A DNA stretch of 64,000 nt from JAVBLW01 sp031553215 (GCA_031553215.1 JAVBLW010000006.1:310001-374000); one strand, 5' to 3'. Positions 16,075-24,488 are shown, numbered from the stretch's first letter. The notes: generated by a model not told the origin, from the sequence alone. A program made the numbers and translations.

Positions 16075-17029
16075 TAACTTTATTTATCATATTAATCAAA
16101 TTATCTAACATATTTTTTTCATTTTCATTCATTACATTTGGTTCTACTTTTATTTTTTTACTAACATCAACAAAGATTAAGATTAACCAAACTAGCACTA
16201 TCATTAACATTCCCAACACTGAAAATAATAAACTAAATGAAAAGATAAAATATAATATCAAGAATAACATTGACATAACTAAATTATTAATAGAAATCAT
16301 TATCCATAAATGGTTATATAAATATACATATATTAGATAATTAATATTTATTTTTTGTGGACTAGCCCAAGAATTTCTAATATTAAAAACTGCCATTTCA
16401 TTGCATGTTGTATTTATCTTTAAATCGATAATATCATGAACTCTATTGTCTATTTTTTCTACTCTTGTTTCATAACTAACAGATGATAATTTATCATAAA
16501 ATAATTCTTTATATTCTATAAACCCTCTATTACCAGTTATATGATTTATATATACATGATATAGAATTAAACTCTTTTCTTTAAATAAGATTATATCGCA
16601 TTTACTATGAGAGGCTTGCCATAATGCAAGTTTTTTTGAATATACATAATCATTGTCAGTACAAGAAGGGTATCTAGTTAATGAGTATGATACTATAGGA
16701 TCAGTAATTACATAATCATTATGCTTCAAAATATATTCATTAAATATTTCATCATAGTCTTCTTTTACTAGTTTATTATATTCTATATCACCAAATTTAT
16801 CTATTTTTGGTTGAATAATTATAAGTGTTATTACAATTATTGATATACCTGCTGATATTAACGATAGTATAAAATATGTTAAATTCAGTTTTTTAAGAAA
16901 TAAAAATAAATATAAATTAAAACCAACTGAACATATTAAAGCTATAGTTAAAATAATAGTCATCCAAGGTTTTATCTTATTAAAATATCTTAGTACTTGT
17001 TCTTCTCTTTTTACTCGTCTTTTTAGCAT
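16058..17029 (-). CDS. Membrane protein of unknown function
   Basis: The protein has 323 residues and matches no family I recognise. Two hydrophobic segments lie at about residues 20-45 and 50-73. A soluble domain follows at 75-235 with an RNSW...NINYLIYVYL segment, then two further membrane spans at about 240-290 and a lysine-rich tail. The start codon lies in a strong hairpin whose loop contains the AGGGGG ribosome site. It is 33 bp after the NudF gene and may be co-transcribed with it. Confidence 0.6.
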   Translation of the reverse strand: MLKRRVKREEQVLRYFNKIKPWMTIILTIALICSVGFNLYLFLFLKKLNLTYFILSLISAGISIIVITLIIIQPKIDKFGDIEYNKLVKEDYDEIFNEYILKHNDYVITDPIVSYSLTRYPSCTDNDYVYSKKLALWQASHSKCDIILFKEKSLILYHVYINHITGNRGFIEYKELFYDKLSSVSYETRVEKIDNRVHDIIDLKINTTCNEMAVFNIRNSWASPQKININYLIYVYLYNHLWIMISINNLVMSMLFLILYFIFSFSLLFSVLGMLMIVLVWLILIFVDVSKKIKVEPNVMNENEKNMLDNLINMINKVKKNEF

Positions 17030-17055
17030 ATTAGTACCCCCTATTACTAATATGC
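17026..17055 (-). promoter_or_regulatory. Hairpin covering the ribosome site and start codon of the 16058-17029 gene
   Basis: Perfect 11-bp arms GCATATTAGTA / TACTAATATGC enclose an 8-base loop. On the mRNA the AGGGGG Shine-Dalgarno falls in the loop and the ATG in the 3' arm. The plus strand has a T-rich run after it but no plus-strand gene ends here. Confidence 0.45.
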
Positions 17056-17062
17056 CCCGTTT

Positions 17063-17593
17063 TTATTTTTTTATTAATTCATATTTATAAATAGCACAAA
17101 TAGTCGTTGAATCAACTATTCTACCACTTGAAATCATTTCTCTTACTTCAGCTAATGTAAAATACTCAATCTCTAGAAACTCATCTTCATCGAATTTAGT
17201 TTCTGTCTTTTCTACATCATCAGTATAGAATAAATAAACAGATTCATTTGAAAATGCACAAGTTGAATAAATTTTTCCTAGAGAATGAATACTTCTAGCC
17301 TTATAACCAGTTTCCTCTTCTAATTCTCTAATTGCACATTCAGCAGGATCTTCATTTTCTTCAAGTTTTCCAGCTGGTAATTCATATATAATTTCATCTA
17401 CAGCATATCGATATTGACGTTCCATAATAATCTTTCCATCTACAACTGCTAATACTTTCGATGCACCACGATGCTTTACATATTCTCTATATGCAATATT
17501 GTTATTTGGGCATAGTACTTGATCATTATAAAATTCAAGAATTTTACCTTTATATACTAAAGTACTCTTCAATTGTTTTTCTTTTAAATTCAT
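17063..17593 (-). CDS. ADP-ribose pyrophosphatase (Nudix hydrolase, NudF-like)
   Basis: The protein has 176 residues. The Nudix box is complete, from GKLEENEDPAECAIRELEEE to TGY, preceded by the YELPAG motif typical of ADP-ribose pyrophosphatases. It hydrolyses ADP-ribose to AMP and ribose 5-phosphate, clearing NAD turnover products. It is preceded by a strong promoter overlapped by a 26-bp perfect palindrome, so it appears tightly regulated for a housekeeping enzyme. Confidence 0.9.
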   Translation of the reverse strand: MNLKEKQLKSTLVYKGKILEFYNDQVLCPNNNIAYREYVKHRGASKVLAVVDGKIIMERQYRYAVDEIIYELPAGKLEENEDPAECAIRELEEETGYKARSIHSLGKIYSTCAFSNESVYLFYTDDVEKTETKFDEDEFLEIEYFTLAEVREMISSGRIVDSTTICAIYKYELIKK

Positions 17594-17602
17594 AATATCA
17601 CC

Positions 17603-17628
17603 TATAATTAAGACATGTCTTAATTATA
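17603..17628. promoter_or_regulatory. Perfect 26-bp palindromic operator over the NudF promoter
   Basis: The half-site is TATAATTAAGACA, mirrored exactly, with centre ACATGT. It includes the -10 box and ends 10 bp before the start codon. Its symmetry suggests a dimeric repressor (MarR, TetR or GntR type). The cognate regulator is not evident in the window. Confidence 0.75.
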
Positions 17629-17651
17629 AGAAATCAAAGAGTAAATTGCAA
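17623..17651 (-). promoter_or_regulatory. Promoter of the NudF gene
   Basis: TTGCAA (17651-17646) and TATAAT (17628-17623) on the minus strand with a 17-bp spacer; the -10 is the first part of the palindrome. Confidence 0.75.
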
Positions 17652-17655
17652 CAAA

Positions 17656-17679
17656 AAGAATTTACTTCAGTAAATTCTT
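17656..17679 (-). terminator. Terminator of the small lipoprotein gene
   Basis: Arms GAATTTACT/AGTAAATTC with a 2-base spacer, then TTTTTG on the minus strand. Confidence 0.7.
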
Positions 17680-17691
17680 AATAATGCTTTT

Positions 17692-18081
17692 TTATTTAAT
17701 TGACTCATAATATAATTTAATCGTTTCGTATTTATTATCAAATATATGATCATAAGATATTTTTAAAAGTACATACCCTTTTTTCATATTATATGTCCCA
17801 TGAATTATCGATCTTTCTGGTTCGGTATTTTTATTATAAATACCATAATTTGTACCACCACCCCAAGAAAATTCTATTTCAAGAATTTCTTCATTGTGTA
17901 CTAATGTTCCATAACCATATCCACCATCGTATATAAAAAATTCTATTTCGGGGTCTTTTGAATACCATCTTGTATTAAGTCTATCTTCCGGCCATGTCCT
18001 CCAAGGTGCTTTGCATGATAGCAATGAAAACAAACATAATGCTACAATTACAATAAATGTAAATTTTTTTAATTGCTTCAT
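17692..18081 (-). CDS. Small secreted lipoprotein of unknown function
   Basis: The protein has about 129 residues. A signal peptide KQLKKFTFIVIVALCLFSLL ends in the lipobox LLSC, so the mature protein is an anchored lipoprotein of about 107 residues. The rest is predicted beta-rich, with aromatic and glycine-rich segments (YDGGYGYGTL, FSWGGGTNYG) and no recognised domain. The ATG at 18081 follows GAGGAG by 7 bases; an upstream in-frame start at 18108 lacks a ribosome site. Confidence 0.65.
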   Translation of the reverse strand: MKQLKKFTFIVIVALCLFSLLSCKAPWRTWPEDRLNTRWYSKDPEIEFFIYDGGYGYGTLVHNEEILEIEFSWGGGTNYGIYNKNTEPERSIIHGTYNMKKGYVLLKISYDHIFDNKYETIKLYYESIK

Positions 18082-18167
18082 ATCATAACTCCTCTTTTCA
18101 TATAACATCTATTGTAATACATAACTGATTAATAATAAATAGTTCAGATTATTTTTATACTAAAAAA

Positions 18168-18191
18168 AGAGATTAATTGCAATTAATCTCT
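18168..18191 (-). terminator. Terminator of htpG
   Basis: Perfect palindromic stem AGAGATTAATTGC mirrored, then seven T residues on the minus strand, 8 bp after the htpG stop. Confidence 0.85.
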
Positions 18192-18198
18192 AATTCAT

Positions 18199-20088
18199 TT
18201 ACTTTGAAGCTTCAACCATTAATTCGCACATTGTATTCGCAAATTCAACTGCATCATTAAGTGGTAATCCTTCTATTAGCAAAGCTTGACCATATAATAA
18301 TGAAGCATATTGTCCTATTTTATTAGGATTATTTTCATAAACTTTTTCGATTGCTTTAAATACTGTATGATTAGGATTGATTTCAAGAATTTTTTGTGCT
18401 TTCATTGAATGTCCATGTTGGGCCGTTAAAACCTTTTCCATTTCGAAGCTAATTCCATCTTTGCTTACTATACATACCGGTGAATCAGATAGACGTTTTG
18501 AAATAACAACATCAACTACTTCATCTTTAAGTGATTCTTTTAATGCTTCAATTAAATCTTTCTTTTCTTCTTTTATTTCATCAATTTTCTTTGCTTCTTC
18601 TTCACTTATTAAATTTAAATCACCTTGATTAATTGATTTAAATGACTTAGAATCATACTCTTTTAATACATTAATTAAGAATTCATCTACATCATCTTTA
18701 AATACTAAAACATCATATTCTTGTTTTTTAACTAAGTCCATTTGAGGAAGTTTTAAGACGCTTTCTTTATCTTTACCAGAAGCGTAGTAAATTTCTTTTT
18801 GATTTTCCTTCATATTCTCTACGTATTCTTTTAAAGTAATCATTGAATCACTATTTAATGATTCAAACATTAATAAATCTTTTAATGAATCTTTTTTTGC
18901 ACCATATTCTTCATATGCTCCAAATTTTAAGTGAATACCATATGTATTATAGAATTCTTGATATTTTTCTCTTTCATTTTTTTGCATTTTTGTTAATTCA
19001 GATAATATTTTCTTTTCTAAGCTACTAGCAATCTTACCTAATGTTCTATCTTCTTGTAACATTTCACGACTAATATTTAAGCTTAAATCTGAACTATCAA
19101 CTAACCCTTTAACAAATTTTAAATAGTCGGGAATTAATTCTTTACATTTTTCTAATATAAATACACCTTTTGTATATAGTTGTAATCCCTTTTCATTAAC
19201 TTCATCATTCATTATGAATGCAGGTTTTCTTGGAATAAATATTAGAGAATTATATTCTACATTTCCTTCTATTGTAAAGAACATACTAGCAATAGGATCT
19301 TGATAATCCATAAATTTTTGTTTATAGAAACTATTTAATTGTTCATCATCTACTTCGTTTTTATTTTTCTTCCAGATTGGAATCATTGAATTAACAGTTT
19401 CTAATTCAAGAGTTTCTTCTTCATTTTCTTCTCCCTCATTATTAAACTTTGTAACCCAAGTCTTTATTGGATAATGAACATAATCAGAATATTTTTTAAT
19501 TAAATCTTTTATTGTGTATTCATCCAGATATTTATCATAATCAAGATCTTCTTCATTATCACGAAGATATAAAACTATTTTAGTCCCATCTATTTCTAAA
19601 GAAGTTTCATCTATACTATAACTTTCTAATCCTTCCGATTTAAAAATATATCCTGTTTCTGATAATGGTGATTTAGTGATAACTTCAATTTCTTTTGCTA
19701 CCATAAATGCAGAATAGAATCCTACTCCAAATTGACCAATAATATCAACTTCAGATTTATTTACATCTTCTTCAATGCTCTCTAGAAACTCTTTCGAACC
19801 ACTTTTGGCAATTGTACCTAAATGTGAAACTAATTGATCATAAGTAAATCCTATACCATTATCTAGAATAGTTAATTTTCTTTCTTCTTTATTGGCCTCA
19901 ATAACTATTTGATATTCAACATTTTCTACCTTACTATTTGTCAAACTTAAGAAATGACGTTTATCCATGGCGTCAGATGCATTTGATATTAATTCCCTTA
20001 AGAATATATCCTTATTCGTATATATTGAATTGATCATCAAATCCAATAATCTTTTCGTTTCGGTTTTAAATTTTATTTGCTTTGACAT
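18199..20088 (-). CDS. htpG: Molecular chaperone HtpG (Hsp90)
   Basis: The protein has about 629 residues, the normal bacterial Hsp90 length. The GHKL ATPase motifs are FLRELISNASDAMDK, LTILDNGIGFT and GQFGVGFYSAFMV, and the middle domain has GVFILEKC and DLSLNISREMLQ. It is a cytosolic ATP-dependent chaperone. The ATG at 20088 (MSKQIKFKTE) has AAAGGAG 9 bases upstream and is preferred over the TTG at 20109. A CIRCE-like operator overlaps the promoter, so HrcA control of a gene that is HrcA-independent in Bacillus subtilis is likely. Confidence 0.97.
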   Translation of the reverse strand: MSKQIKFKTETKRLLDLMINSIYTNKDIFLRELISNASDAMDKRHFLSLTNSKVENVEYQIVIEANKEERKLTILDNGIGFTYDQLVSHLGTIAKSGSKEFLESIEEDVNKSEVDIIGQFGVGFYSAFMVAKEIEVITKSPLSETGYIFKSEGLESYSIDETSLEIDGTKIVLYLRDNEEDLDYDKYLDEYTIKDLIKKYSDYVHYPIKTWVTKFNNEGEENEEETLELETVNSMIPIWKKNKNEVDDEQLNSFYKQKFMDYQDPIASMFFTIEGNVEYNSLIFIPRKPAFIMNDEVNEKGLQLYTKGVFILEKCKELIPDYLKFVKGLVDSSDLSLNISREMLQEDRTLGKIASSLEKKILSELTKMQKNEREKYQEFYNTYGIHLKFGAYEEYGAKKDSLKDLLMFESLNSDSMITLKEYVENMKENQKEIYYASGKDKESVLKLPQMDLVKKQEYDVLVFKDDVDEFLINVLKEYDSKSFKSINQGDLNLISEEEAKKIDEIKEEKKDLIEALKESLKDEVVDVVISKRLSDSPVCIVSKDGISFEMEKVLTAQHGHSMKAQKILEINPNHTVFKAIEKVYENNPNKIGQYASLLYGQALLIEGLPLNDAVEFANTMCELMVEASK

Positions 20089-20111
20089 TTCTATTCGCTC
20101 CTTTTTCAACT

Positions 20112-20140
20112 ATTATATATCTTATTTTTGGCACTGTCAA
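20112..20140 (-). promoter_or_regulatory. Consensus promoter of htpG
   Basis: TTGACA (20140-20135) and TATAAT (20117-20112) on the minus strand, spacer 17 bp. Confidence 0.85.
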
Positions 20141-20154
20141 TACCAATGTGCCAA
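20128..20154. promoter_or_regulatory. CIRCE-like operator (HrcA site) upstream of htpG
   Basis: TTGGCACTG-N9-ATGTGCCAA has the exact 9-9-9 layout of the CIRCE element (TTAGCACTC-N9-GAGTGCTAA). The A-to-G change is matched by a compensating T-to-C change in the other arm, and the outermost 7 bp pair perfectly. It covers the -35 box. hrcA itself is not in the window. Confidence 0.75.
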
Positions 20155-20196
20155 AAAAAATATTTTAAATTAAAACGTTTTCTTTTTTGCATTTTA

Positions 20197-20227
20197 TTGC
20201 ACTACAAGTAAATAATAGGAGTATAAT
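20197..20227 (+). promoter_or_regulatory. Putative promoter of the CPA2 antiporter
   Basis: TTGCAC and TATAAT, spaced 19 bp, end 20 bp before the start codon. Confidence 0.45.
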
Positions 20228-20247
20228 TTTATCAGGAGATGATTTTT

Positions 20248-21558
20248 ATGGGAATTTTATTAAATTCTACCGTGGACGTATATGAACTACTAACACTTCT
20301 TGGGTTTGTCATAGTTGTTGGTATGATTTTTGGTAAAATATTTGAAAAATTTAAATTGCCAGCAGTAACTGGATATATCGTTGCGGGGATTATATTAGGC
20401 CCGACACTAAAAATTATCACTCCTGAGGTAAAATCAGGTCTAGAAATACTTTCAAACATCGCAATTGCATTTATTGCATTTTCAATAGGAACAGAACTTT
20501 GGATACCAAAATTAAAAAAATCAGGTAAACAAATTGTTATCATTACCGTTACACAAACATTGGTAACATTCCTAGTTGTATTACTTACACTTCTAGTATT
20601 CCAAAAGCCATTATGGATGGCATTGACATTAGGAGCAATCGCAACAGCAACCGCTCCAGCATCAATTATGATGATTGTAAAAAGATATGAATCTAAAGGT
20701 GAATTAACAGATACATTAATACCCGTTACAGGACTAGATGATGCGACAGGTATTATAGTTTTTGGATTATGTCTATCAATCGCAACATCACTTAGTATAG
20801 GGGCTAAAATATCTATTGACGCCGCTGTTATTGAACCATTATTAGAAATATTTATGTCAGTTCTTTTAGGATGTATTTTAGGAATTATTTTAGGACTATG
20901 TGCTAAATATTACATATCAAAACAAGATAAAGGTGAAAAACGTGTACAATATCTAGAATTAATCATTGCAGTTGTTTTAATATCCGTCACTATTGCACAT
21001 TTCGGTATTCCAATGCATGGTTTATTCGGATTAGAAAAAATAAATATTTCATCTATTTTAATGCCAATGCTTTCTGGGGTAGTGTTTACAAATATGATTA
21101 ACAAAGACAATTATCGTCAACAATCAAAAGCTGTTGATTTATTCACCTCACCGCTTTTAGTAGCATTCTTTACACTAGCTGGGGCAGACTTAGATTTCAA
21201 AGTATTAGCAAGTTCAGCCGTAATAATCACAAGTATACTTTATGTATTAGCGAGAACAACCGGAAAAGTATCTGGAGCATATCTCGGATCCAAAATGTCG
21301 AAAGCTAGTCCCAAAGTAAAAAAATATTTAGGTCTAACACTTCTACCACAAGGAGGAGTTGAAATAGGGCTAGTTATAACCGCTACAGCAGCTTTTAAAG
21401 CAATCGGCCAAAATGATTACGCCGCGACTATTCAAACCGTTGTAATCGTTGGTATATTCATATTTGAACTTATCGGACCGGTAATGACAAAGCACTTCCT
21501 TGAACGTGCTGGAGAATTTCATTATAAAGATCCCAAAGGCGAAGACTTCCATTTCTAA
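20248..21558 (+). CDS. CPA2-family monovalent cation:proton antiporter
   Basis: The protein has 436 residues and about 12-13 membrane spans. FKLPAVTGYIVAGIILGP near the N-terminus and VTGLDDATGIIVFG (the DDA ion-binding aspartates) are typical of the Na+(K+)/H+ antiporter family. It lacks the C-terminal TrkA-N domain of Kef channels, so it is a core-only exchanger. The ATG at 20248 is 9 bases after AGGAG; the ATG at 20239 touches that site and is rejected. It is transcribed divergently from htpG. Confidence 0.88.
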   Translation: MGILLNSTVDVYELLTLLGFVIVVGMIFGKIFEKFKLPAVTGYIVAGIILGPTLKIITPEVKSGLEILSNIAIAFIAFSIGTELWIPKLKKSGKQIVIITVTQTLVTFLVVLLTLLVFQKPLWMALTLGAIATATAPASIMMIVKRYESKGELTDTLIPVTGLDDATGIIVFGLCLSIATSLSIGAKISIDAAVIEPLLEIFMSVLLGCILGIILGLCAKYYISKQDKGEKRVQYLELIIAVVLISVTIAHFGIPMHGLFGLEKINISSILMPMLSGVVFTNMINKDNYRQQSKAVDLFTSPLLVAFFTLAGADLDFKVLASSAVIITSILYVLARTTGKVSGAYLGSKMSKASPKVKKYLGLTLLPQGGVEIGLVITATAAFKAIGQNDYAATIQTVVIVGIFIFELIGPVMTKHFLERAGEFHYKDPKGEDFHF

Positions 21559-21559
21559 T

Positions 21560-21590
21560 AAAAAAAAGACATTCGGAAATGTCTTTTTTT
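21560..21590. terminator. Bidirectional terminator after the antiporter gene
   Basis: Stem AAAAGACATT / AATGTCTTTT with flanking A and T runs, between convergent genes. Confidence 0.85.
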
Positions 21591-21594
21591 ATAC

Positions 21595-22134
21595 CTATTT
21601 TTTTGTTAATGCCTTTAAATTTTCATACTCTTTATTTAATTTTTCCATTTCTAATTCATGTTTCAAGTTCTCTAATTGTTTTATCATTTCTTTCTTTTCT
21701 TTTTCTCTTTCCATATACAATACTATTCTTTCATTTTGAACAATACATTTAAATATAATAGAAACAATAATCATTATCGTCGAAACACTCAAAAGAATAA
21801 TTGTGATAAGTAGATATCCATTTCTAAAGAAAATATTTCCACCTTCTTTATACAAGCGATGATAATCAATAGATGTTGAATTAGTTATAAGAACAAATAT
21901 ACATTCCAATGCAACAACACAAAAAGCAACTATGCTATATAACATATTTTCTTGTAATTTAGAACTTCTAATAATTAAGAATACAAAGTAAGATATAGTA
22001 ATTACACCAAGCACTGAAAAGTACATCGTCTCCGTAGATCTTCCTATACGTGCAGCTGAATCAATTGTAAATATGTTAAATATTGTTAATAGTAATACTA
22101 ATGCAAAAGCAAACCAATAATTTGTTTTTTTCAT
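21595..22134 (-). CDS. Four-TM membrane protein with C-terminal coiled coil (cassette paralogue 1)
   Basis: The protein has 179 residues and opens MKKTNYWFAFALVLLLTIFN. Four membrane spans lie at about residues 6-27, 37-57, 66-86 and 108-131. A highly charged helix follows (VLYMEREKEKKEMIKQLENL, then KHELEMEKLNKEYENLKALT) that should form a cytoplasmic coiled coil. It is clearly paralogous to the next two genes. The ATG at 22134 follows the upstream stop codon with a 1-base gap, and its ribosome site is embedded in the last codons of the upstream gene. No known family is recognised. Function unknown. Confidence 0.65.
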   Translation of the reverse strand: MKKTNYWFAFALVLLLTIFNIFTIDSAARIGRSTETMYFSVLGVITISYFVFLIIRSSKLQENMLYSIVAFCVVALECIFVLITNSTSIDYHRLYKEGGNIFFRNGYLLITIILLSVSTIMIIVSIIFKCIVQNERIVLYMEREKEKKEMIKQLENLKHELEMEKLNKEYENLKALTKK

Positions 22135-22135
22135 A

Positions 22136-22639
22136 TTATTCACCGATTTCTGCTTTTAATTTTTCATAATCTTTTTTTACTTTTTCCATCTCTAATTGAT
22201 GTTTCATCATTTCCAATTGTTTTATAATTTCTTTCTTTTCACTTTCTCTTTCTATATATAATTTTACTTTTTCCGATCTAGCAATAACAAATACAACAAA
22301 AGTAGCAACTATCATAACAGCAGATATAACTATAAAGAAAATCAATAAAAACCACTGGAAATCACGATAATAGAAATAGTGATCGCAATATATAGCCATG
22401 TATAAAGAATCAGCTACTATAACAGAATATACTGCTAAGCAATATATTATATTCTTTTTCACCAATGTATCCTTAATTATGAACACAGAAATTCCCAATA
22501 TAGTAAACGCACTAAATATCGACATTATTATTGGCTCAATTGATCTGCCAGCTCTTATACAATTAATCAAAATTAGAACGTTGAATATAGATTCTACCAC
22601 TAGCAGCGCAAAACAAATCCAATAATTTACTTTTTTCAT
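22136..22639 (-). CDS. Four-TM membrane protein with C-terminal coiled coil (cassette paralogue 2)
   Basis: The protein has 167 residues and begins MKKVNYWICFALLVVESIFN, with four membrane spans and the coiled-coil tail VKLYIERESEKKEIIKQLEM then MKHQLEMEKVKKDYEKLKAEIGE. It is the most divergent of the three close paralogues in its membrane part but shares the NYW...FAL start and the tail. The junctions on both sides have the same GGTGAATAATATG arrangement. Function unknown; a membrane sensor or oligomeric scaffold is possible. Confidence 0.65.
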   Translation of the reverse strand: MKKVNYWICFALLVVESIFNVLILINCIRAGRSIEPIIMSIFSAFTILGISVFIIKDTLVKKNIIYCLAVYSVIVADSLYMAIYCDHYFYYRDFQWFLLIFFIVISAVMIVATFVVFVIARSEKVKLYIERESEKKEIIKQLEMMKHQLEMEKVKKDYEKLKAEIGE

Positions 22640-22640
22640 A

Positions 22641-23183
22641 TTATTCACCTATTCCTCTTTTTAATTTTTCATACTCTTTATTTAATTTTTCCATTTCTAA
22701 TTTATGCTTTAGGGTCTCTAATTTTTTCATCATTTCTTTCTTTTCTTTTTGTCTTTCTCTATATAATATTATTCTTTCATTTTGAACAATATATTTAATT
22801 ATGATATTTACAACAATCATCACAATAGAAATACTCAATAAAAGAATCGCAAAAAATTTATACTCATTTCTAAAGACAAAATTTCTAGCTTTTTTGTACA
22901 TATAATAGTAATTAATATGAGACGAATAATTAGTTATAATGATAAATATGCATTCTGCTGCTACAGCACAATAAACAACTATGCTACTTATCAATTTATT
23001 TTGTAGTTTAGATCCTCTAATAATAAGAAATAGAATATATGCAAAAGTTATTATAGCAAATATTGAAAAATATATTATCTCATGTTTTCTTTCGCCACGG
23101 ATAGCAGAATCAAGTGTAAATGCATTAAATAATAACATTAACACCATTAAAGAAAAAGCAATCCAATAATTTACTCTTCTCAT
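22641..23183 (-). CDS. Four-TM membrane protein with C-terminal coiled coil (cassette paralogue 3)
   Basis: The protein has 180 residues and begins MRRVNYWIAFSLMVLMLLFN, with four membrane spans and a tail RIILYRERQKEKKEMMKKLE, then TLKHKLEMEKLNKEYEKLKRGIGE. It is nearest to paralogue 1 (TLDSAIRG/TIDSAARIG, IVQNERI in both). The ATG at 23183 lies 1 base after the upstream stop. Function unknown. Confidence 0.65.
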   Translation of the reverse strand: MRRVNYWIAFSLMVLMLLFNAFTLDSAIRGERKHEIIYFSIFAIITFAYILFLIIRGSKLQNKLISSIVVYCAVAAECIFIIITNYSSHINYYYMYKKARNFVFRNEYKFFAILLLSISIVMIVVNIIIKYIVQNERIILYRERQKEKKEMMKKLETLKHKLEMEKLNKEYEKLKRGIGE

Positions 23184-23184
23184 A

Positions 23185-23661
23185 TTATTCGCCTATTTCT
23201 GATTTCAGTCTTTCTATATCAGCCTTTAATTTTTCTATTTTTGATATTTTATTTGAAACTCCATTATTTTCGGTAAATTTTGTAAAATAACTAGCAATAT
23301 TTAATCCAGCATACATGATAAGCATCATAAATATATATGTGCTGAACGTTCTAAATGTAGGCACAAGCATTTCATCCATTCCAATCATTGCAAACACATT
23401 GAATAATAAAATCATTCCAACAAATCCAAACACAATACCCGTCATAATTTGTTTTCCAACTTTCCAAAAATTCAGAATAAAATCCACAATTCCTGCAATT
23501 ACTAAAAACAATGTAAATACAAACGATGCATCAATAAAGAATACTTCTGAATCTCCAACTTGTTTCACAAAGTCTATCGAAAAGTATGCCCCAAAGCATA
23601 GAAATACCGCAAAAGCCACTATATACACAACATTTATAAAATTTTGATTATTTTTTTTCAT
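23185..23661 (-). CDS. Four-TM membrane protein with short C-terminal coiled coil (cassette member 4)
   Basis: The protein has 158 residues and four membrane spans (about 10-28, 44-64, 72-92, 103-125). The tail ISKIEKLKADIERLKSEIGE is shorter than in the other three but ends in the same LK-x2-IGE signature. It is probably an older member of the same tandem family. It is the first structural gene after the Xre-type membrane regulator, 29 bp away. Confidence 0.6.
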   Translation of the reverse strand: MKKNNQNFINVVYIVAFAVFLCFGAYFSIDFVKQVGDSEVFFIDASFVFTLFLVIAGIVDFILNFWKVGKQIMTGIVFGFVGMILLFNVFAMIGMDEMLVPTFRTFSTYIFMMLIMYAGLNIASYFTKFTENNGVSNKISKIEKLKADIERLKSEIGE

Positions 23662-23690
23662 TTCTATCTCTCCTAATATAATATATTTTT

Positions 23691-24437
23691 TTATTTTTTG
23701 ATACTACTAAATTTCTCAGGATACATTAAAGATACTTCATATGCTGCGTATCCAATAATAACTAATAATACCATGTATCCACCAGCTAAAAAATTCATAT
23801 TACTTTCTATTAATGTAAATATAAATGTTAAGAATATTGCAATTAACATTACTAATGAAATATAAAAATATTTCTTTTTAGTATTTTTAAAAGAATTATC
23901 CCCCTCAACAAAGTACTCAACTAGAGCAAATGTTATTAAACAAATCGCTCCGATAACAAATATGATATTTGATAAGAATAGTATTAAAGTATAAAATGAA
24001 TTAATGCTGTTATCAAAAATACAGCCATATCCCGATAGAGAAACTGTAACATTATCAAACAAACCAAATCCCGATAAATAACTTGGCATTTCTACCTTTT
24101 CTTGTATTATCTTAGCAAATAATACTAGTAATAATAAAATTCCAATACTTCCTCTTACTATTAAAGGGACAATGTTATTTCTTTCTTCAACAGCTACGCT
24201 TTCCTTTGCCTGCATAACAACAGGTTCTTCTTTTCCACCATCAAACTCACCTAAAAGCTCGTCAATCGAAACATCTAACACTTTAGCTAGTTTGGGAATT
24301 ATTGTAATTTCAGGTACACCTCTACCTGTTTCCCACTTCGAAATAGTCTTATTACTGACAAATAATAAGTCCGCCAATTCTTGTTGGGTAATATTCTTCT
24401 CTTTACGTTTTGTAACTATAATCTCCGCAATAGTCAT
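23691..24437 (-). CDS. Xre-family HTH regulator fused to a membrane domain
   Basis: The protein has 248 residues. An N-terminal HTH_3 domain (ITQQELADLLFVSNKTISKW, then ETGRGVPEITIIPKLAKVLD) spans residues 1-64, followed by an acidic linker and about five membrane spans from residue 91 to 240. Membrane-tethered Xre proteins are common one-component sensors of envelope stress in Bacillota. It leads the cassette of four coiled-coil membrane proteins, which it probably controls. The promoter has TTTACT, a 16-bp spacer and TGATATAAT. Confidence 0.85.
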   Translation of the reverse strand: MTIAEIIVTKRKEKNITQQELADLLFVSNKTISKWETGRGVPEITIIPKLAKVLDVSIDELLGEFDGGKEEPVVMQAKESVAVEERNNIVPLIVRGSIGILLLLVLFAKIIQEKVEMPSYLSGFGLFDNVTVSLSGYGCIFDNSINSFYTLILFLSNIIFVIGAICLITFALVEYFVEGDNSFKNTKKKYFYISLVMLIAIFLTFIFTLIESNMNFLAGGYMVLLVIIGYAAYEVSLMYPEKFSSIKK

Positions 24438-24460
24438 TTTTCTCCCTCATTTCAATATTA

Positions 24461-24488
24461 TTATATCATACGCATCAAAGAAGTAAAT
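24461..24488 (-). promoter_or_regulatory. Promoter of the Xre/membrane-protein cassette
   Basis: On the minus strand TTTACT lies 16 bp before TGATATAAT (extended -10). Confidence 0.5.

Noticed and set aside
17656..17679. Inverted repeat read as a second operator of the NudF gene
   Set aside because: It directly follows the lipoprotein gene and is followed by T5 on that strand, so a terminator explains it.
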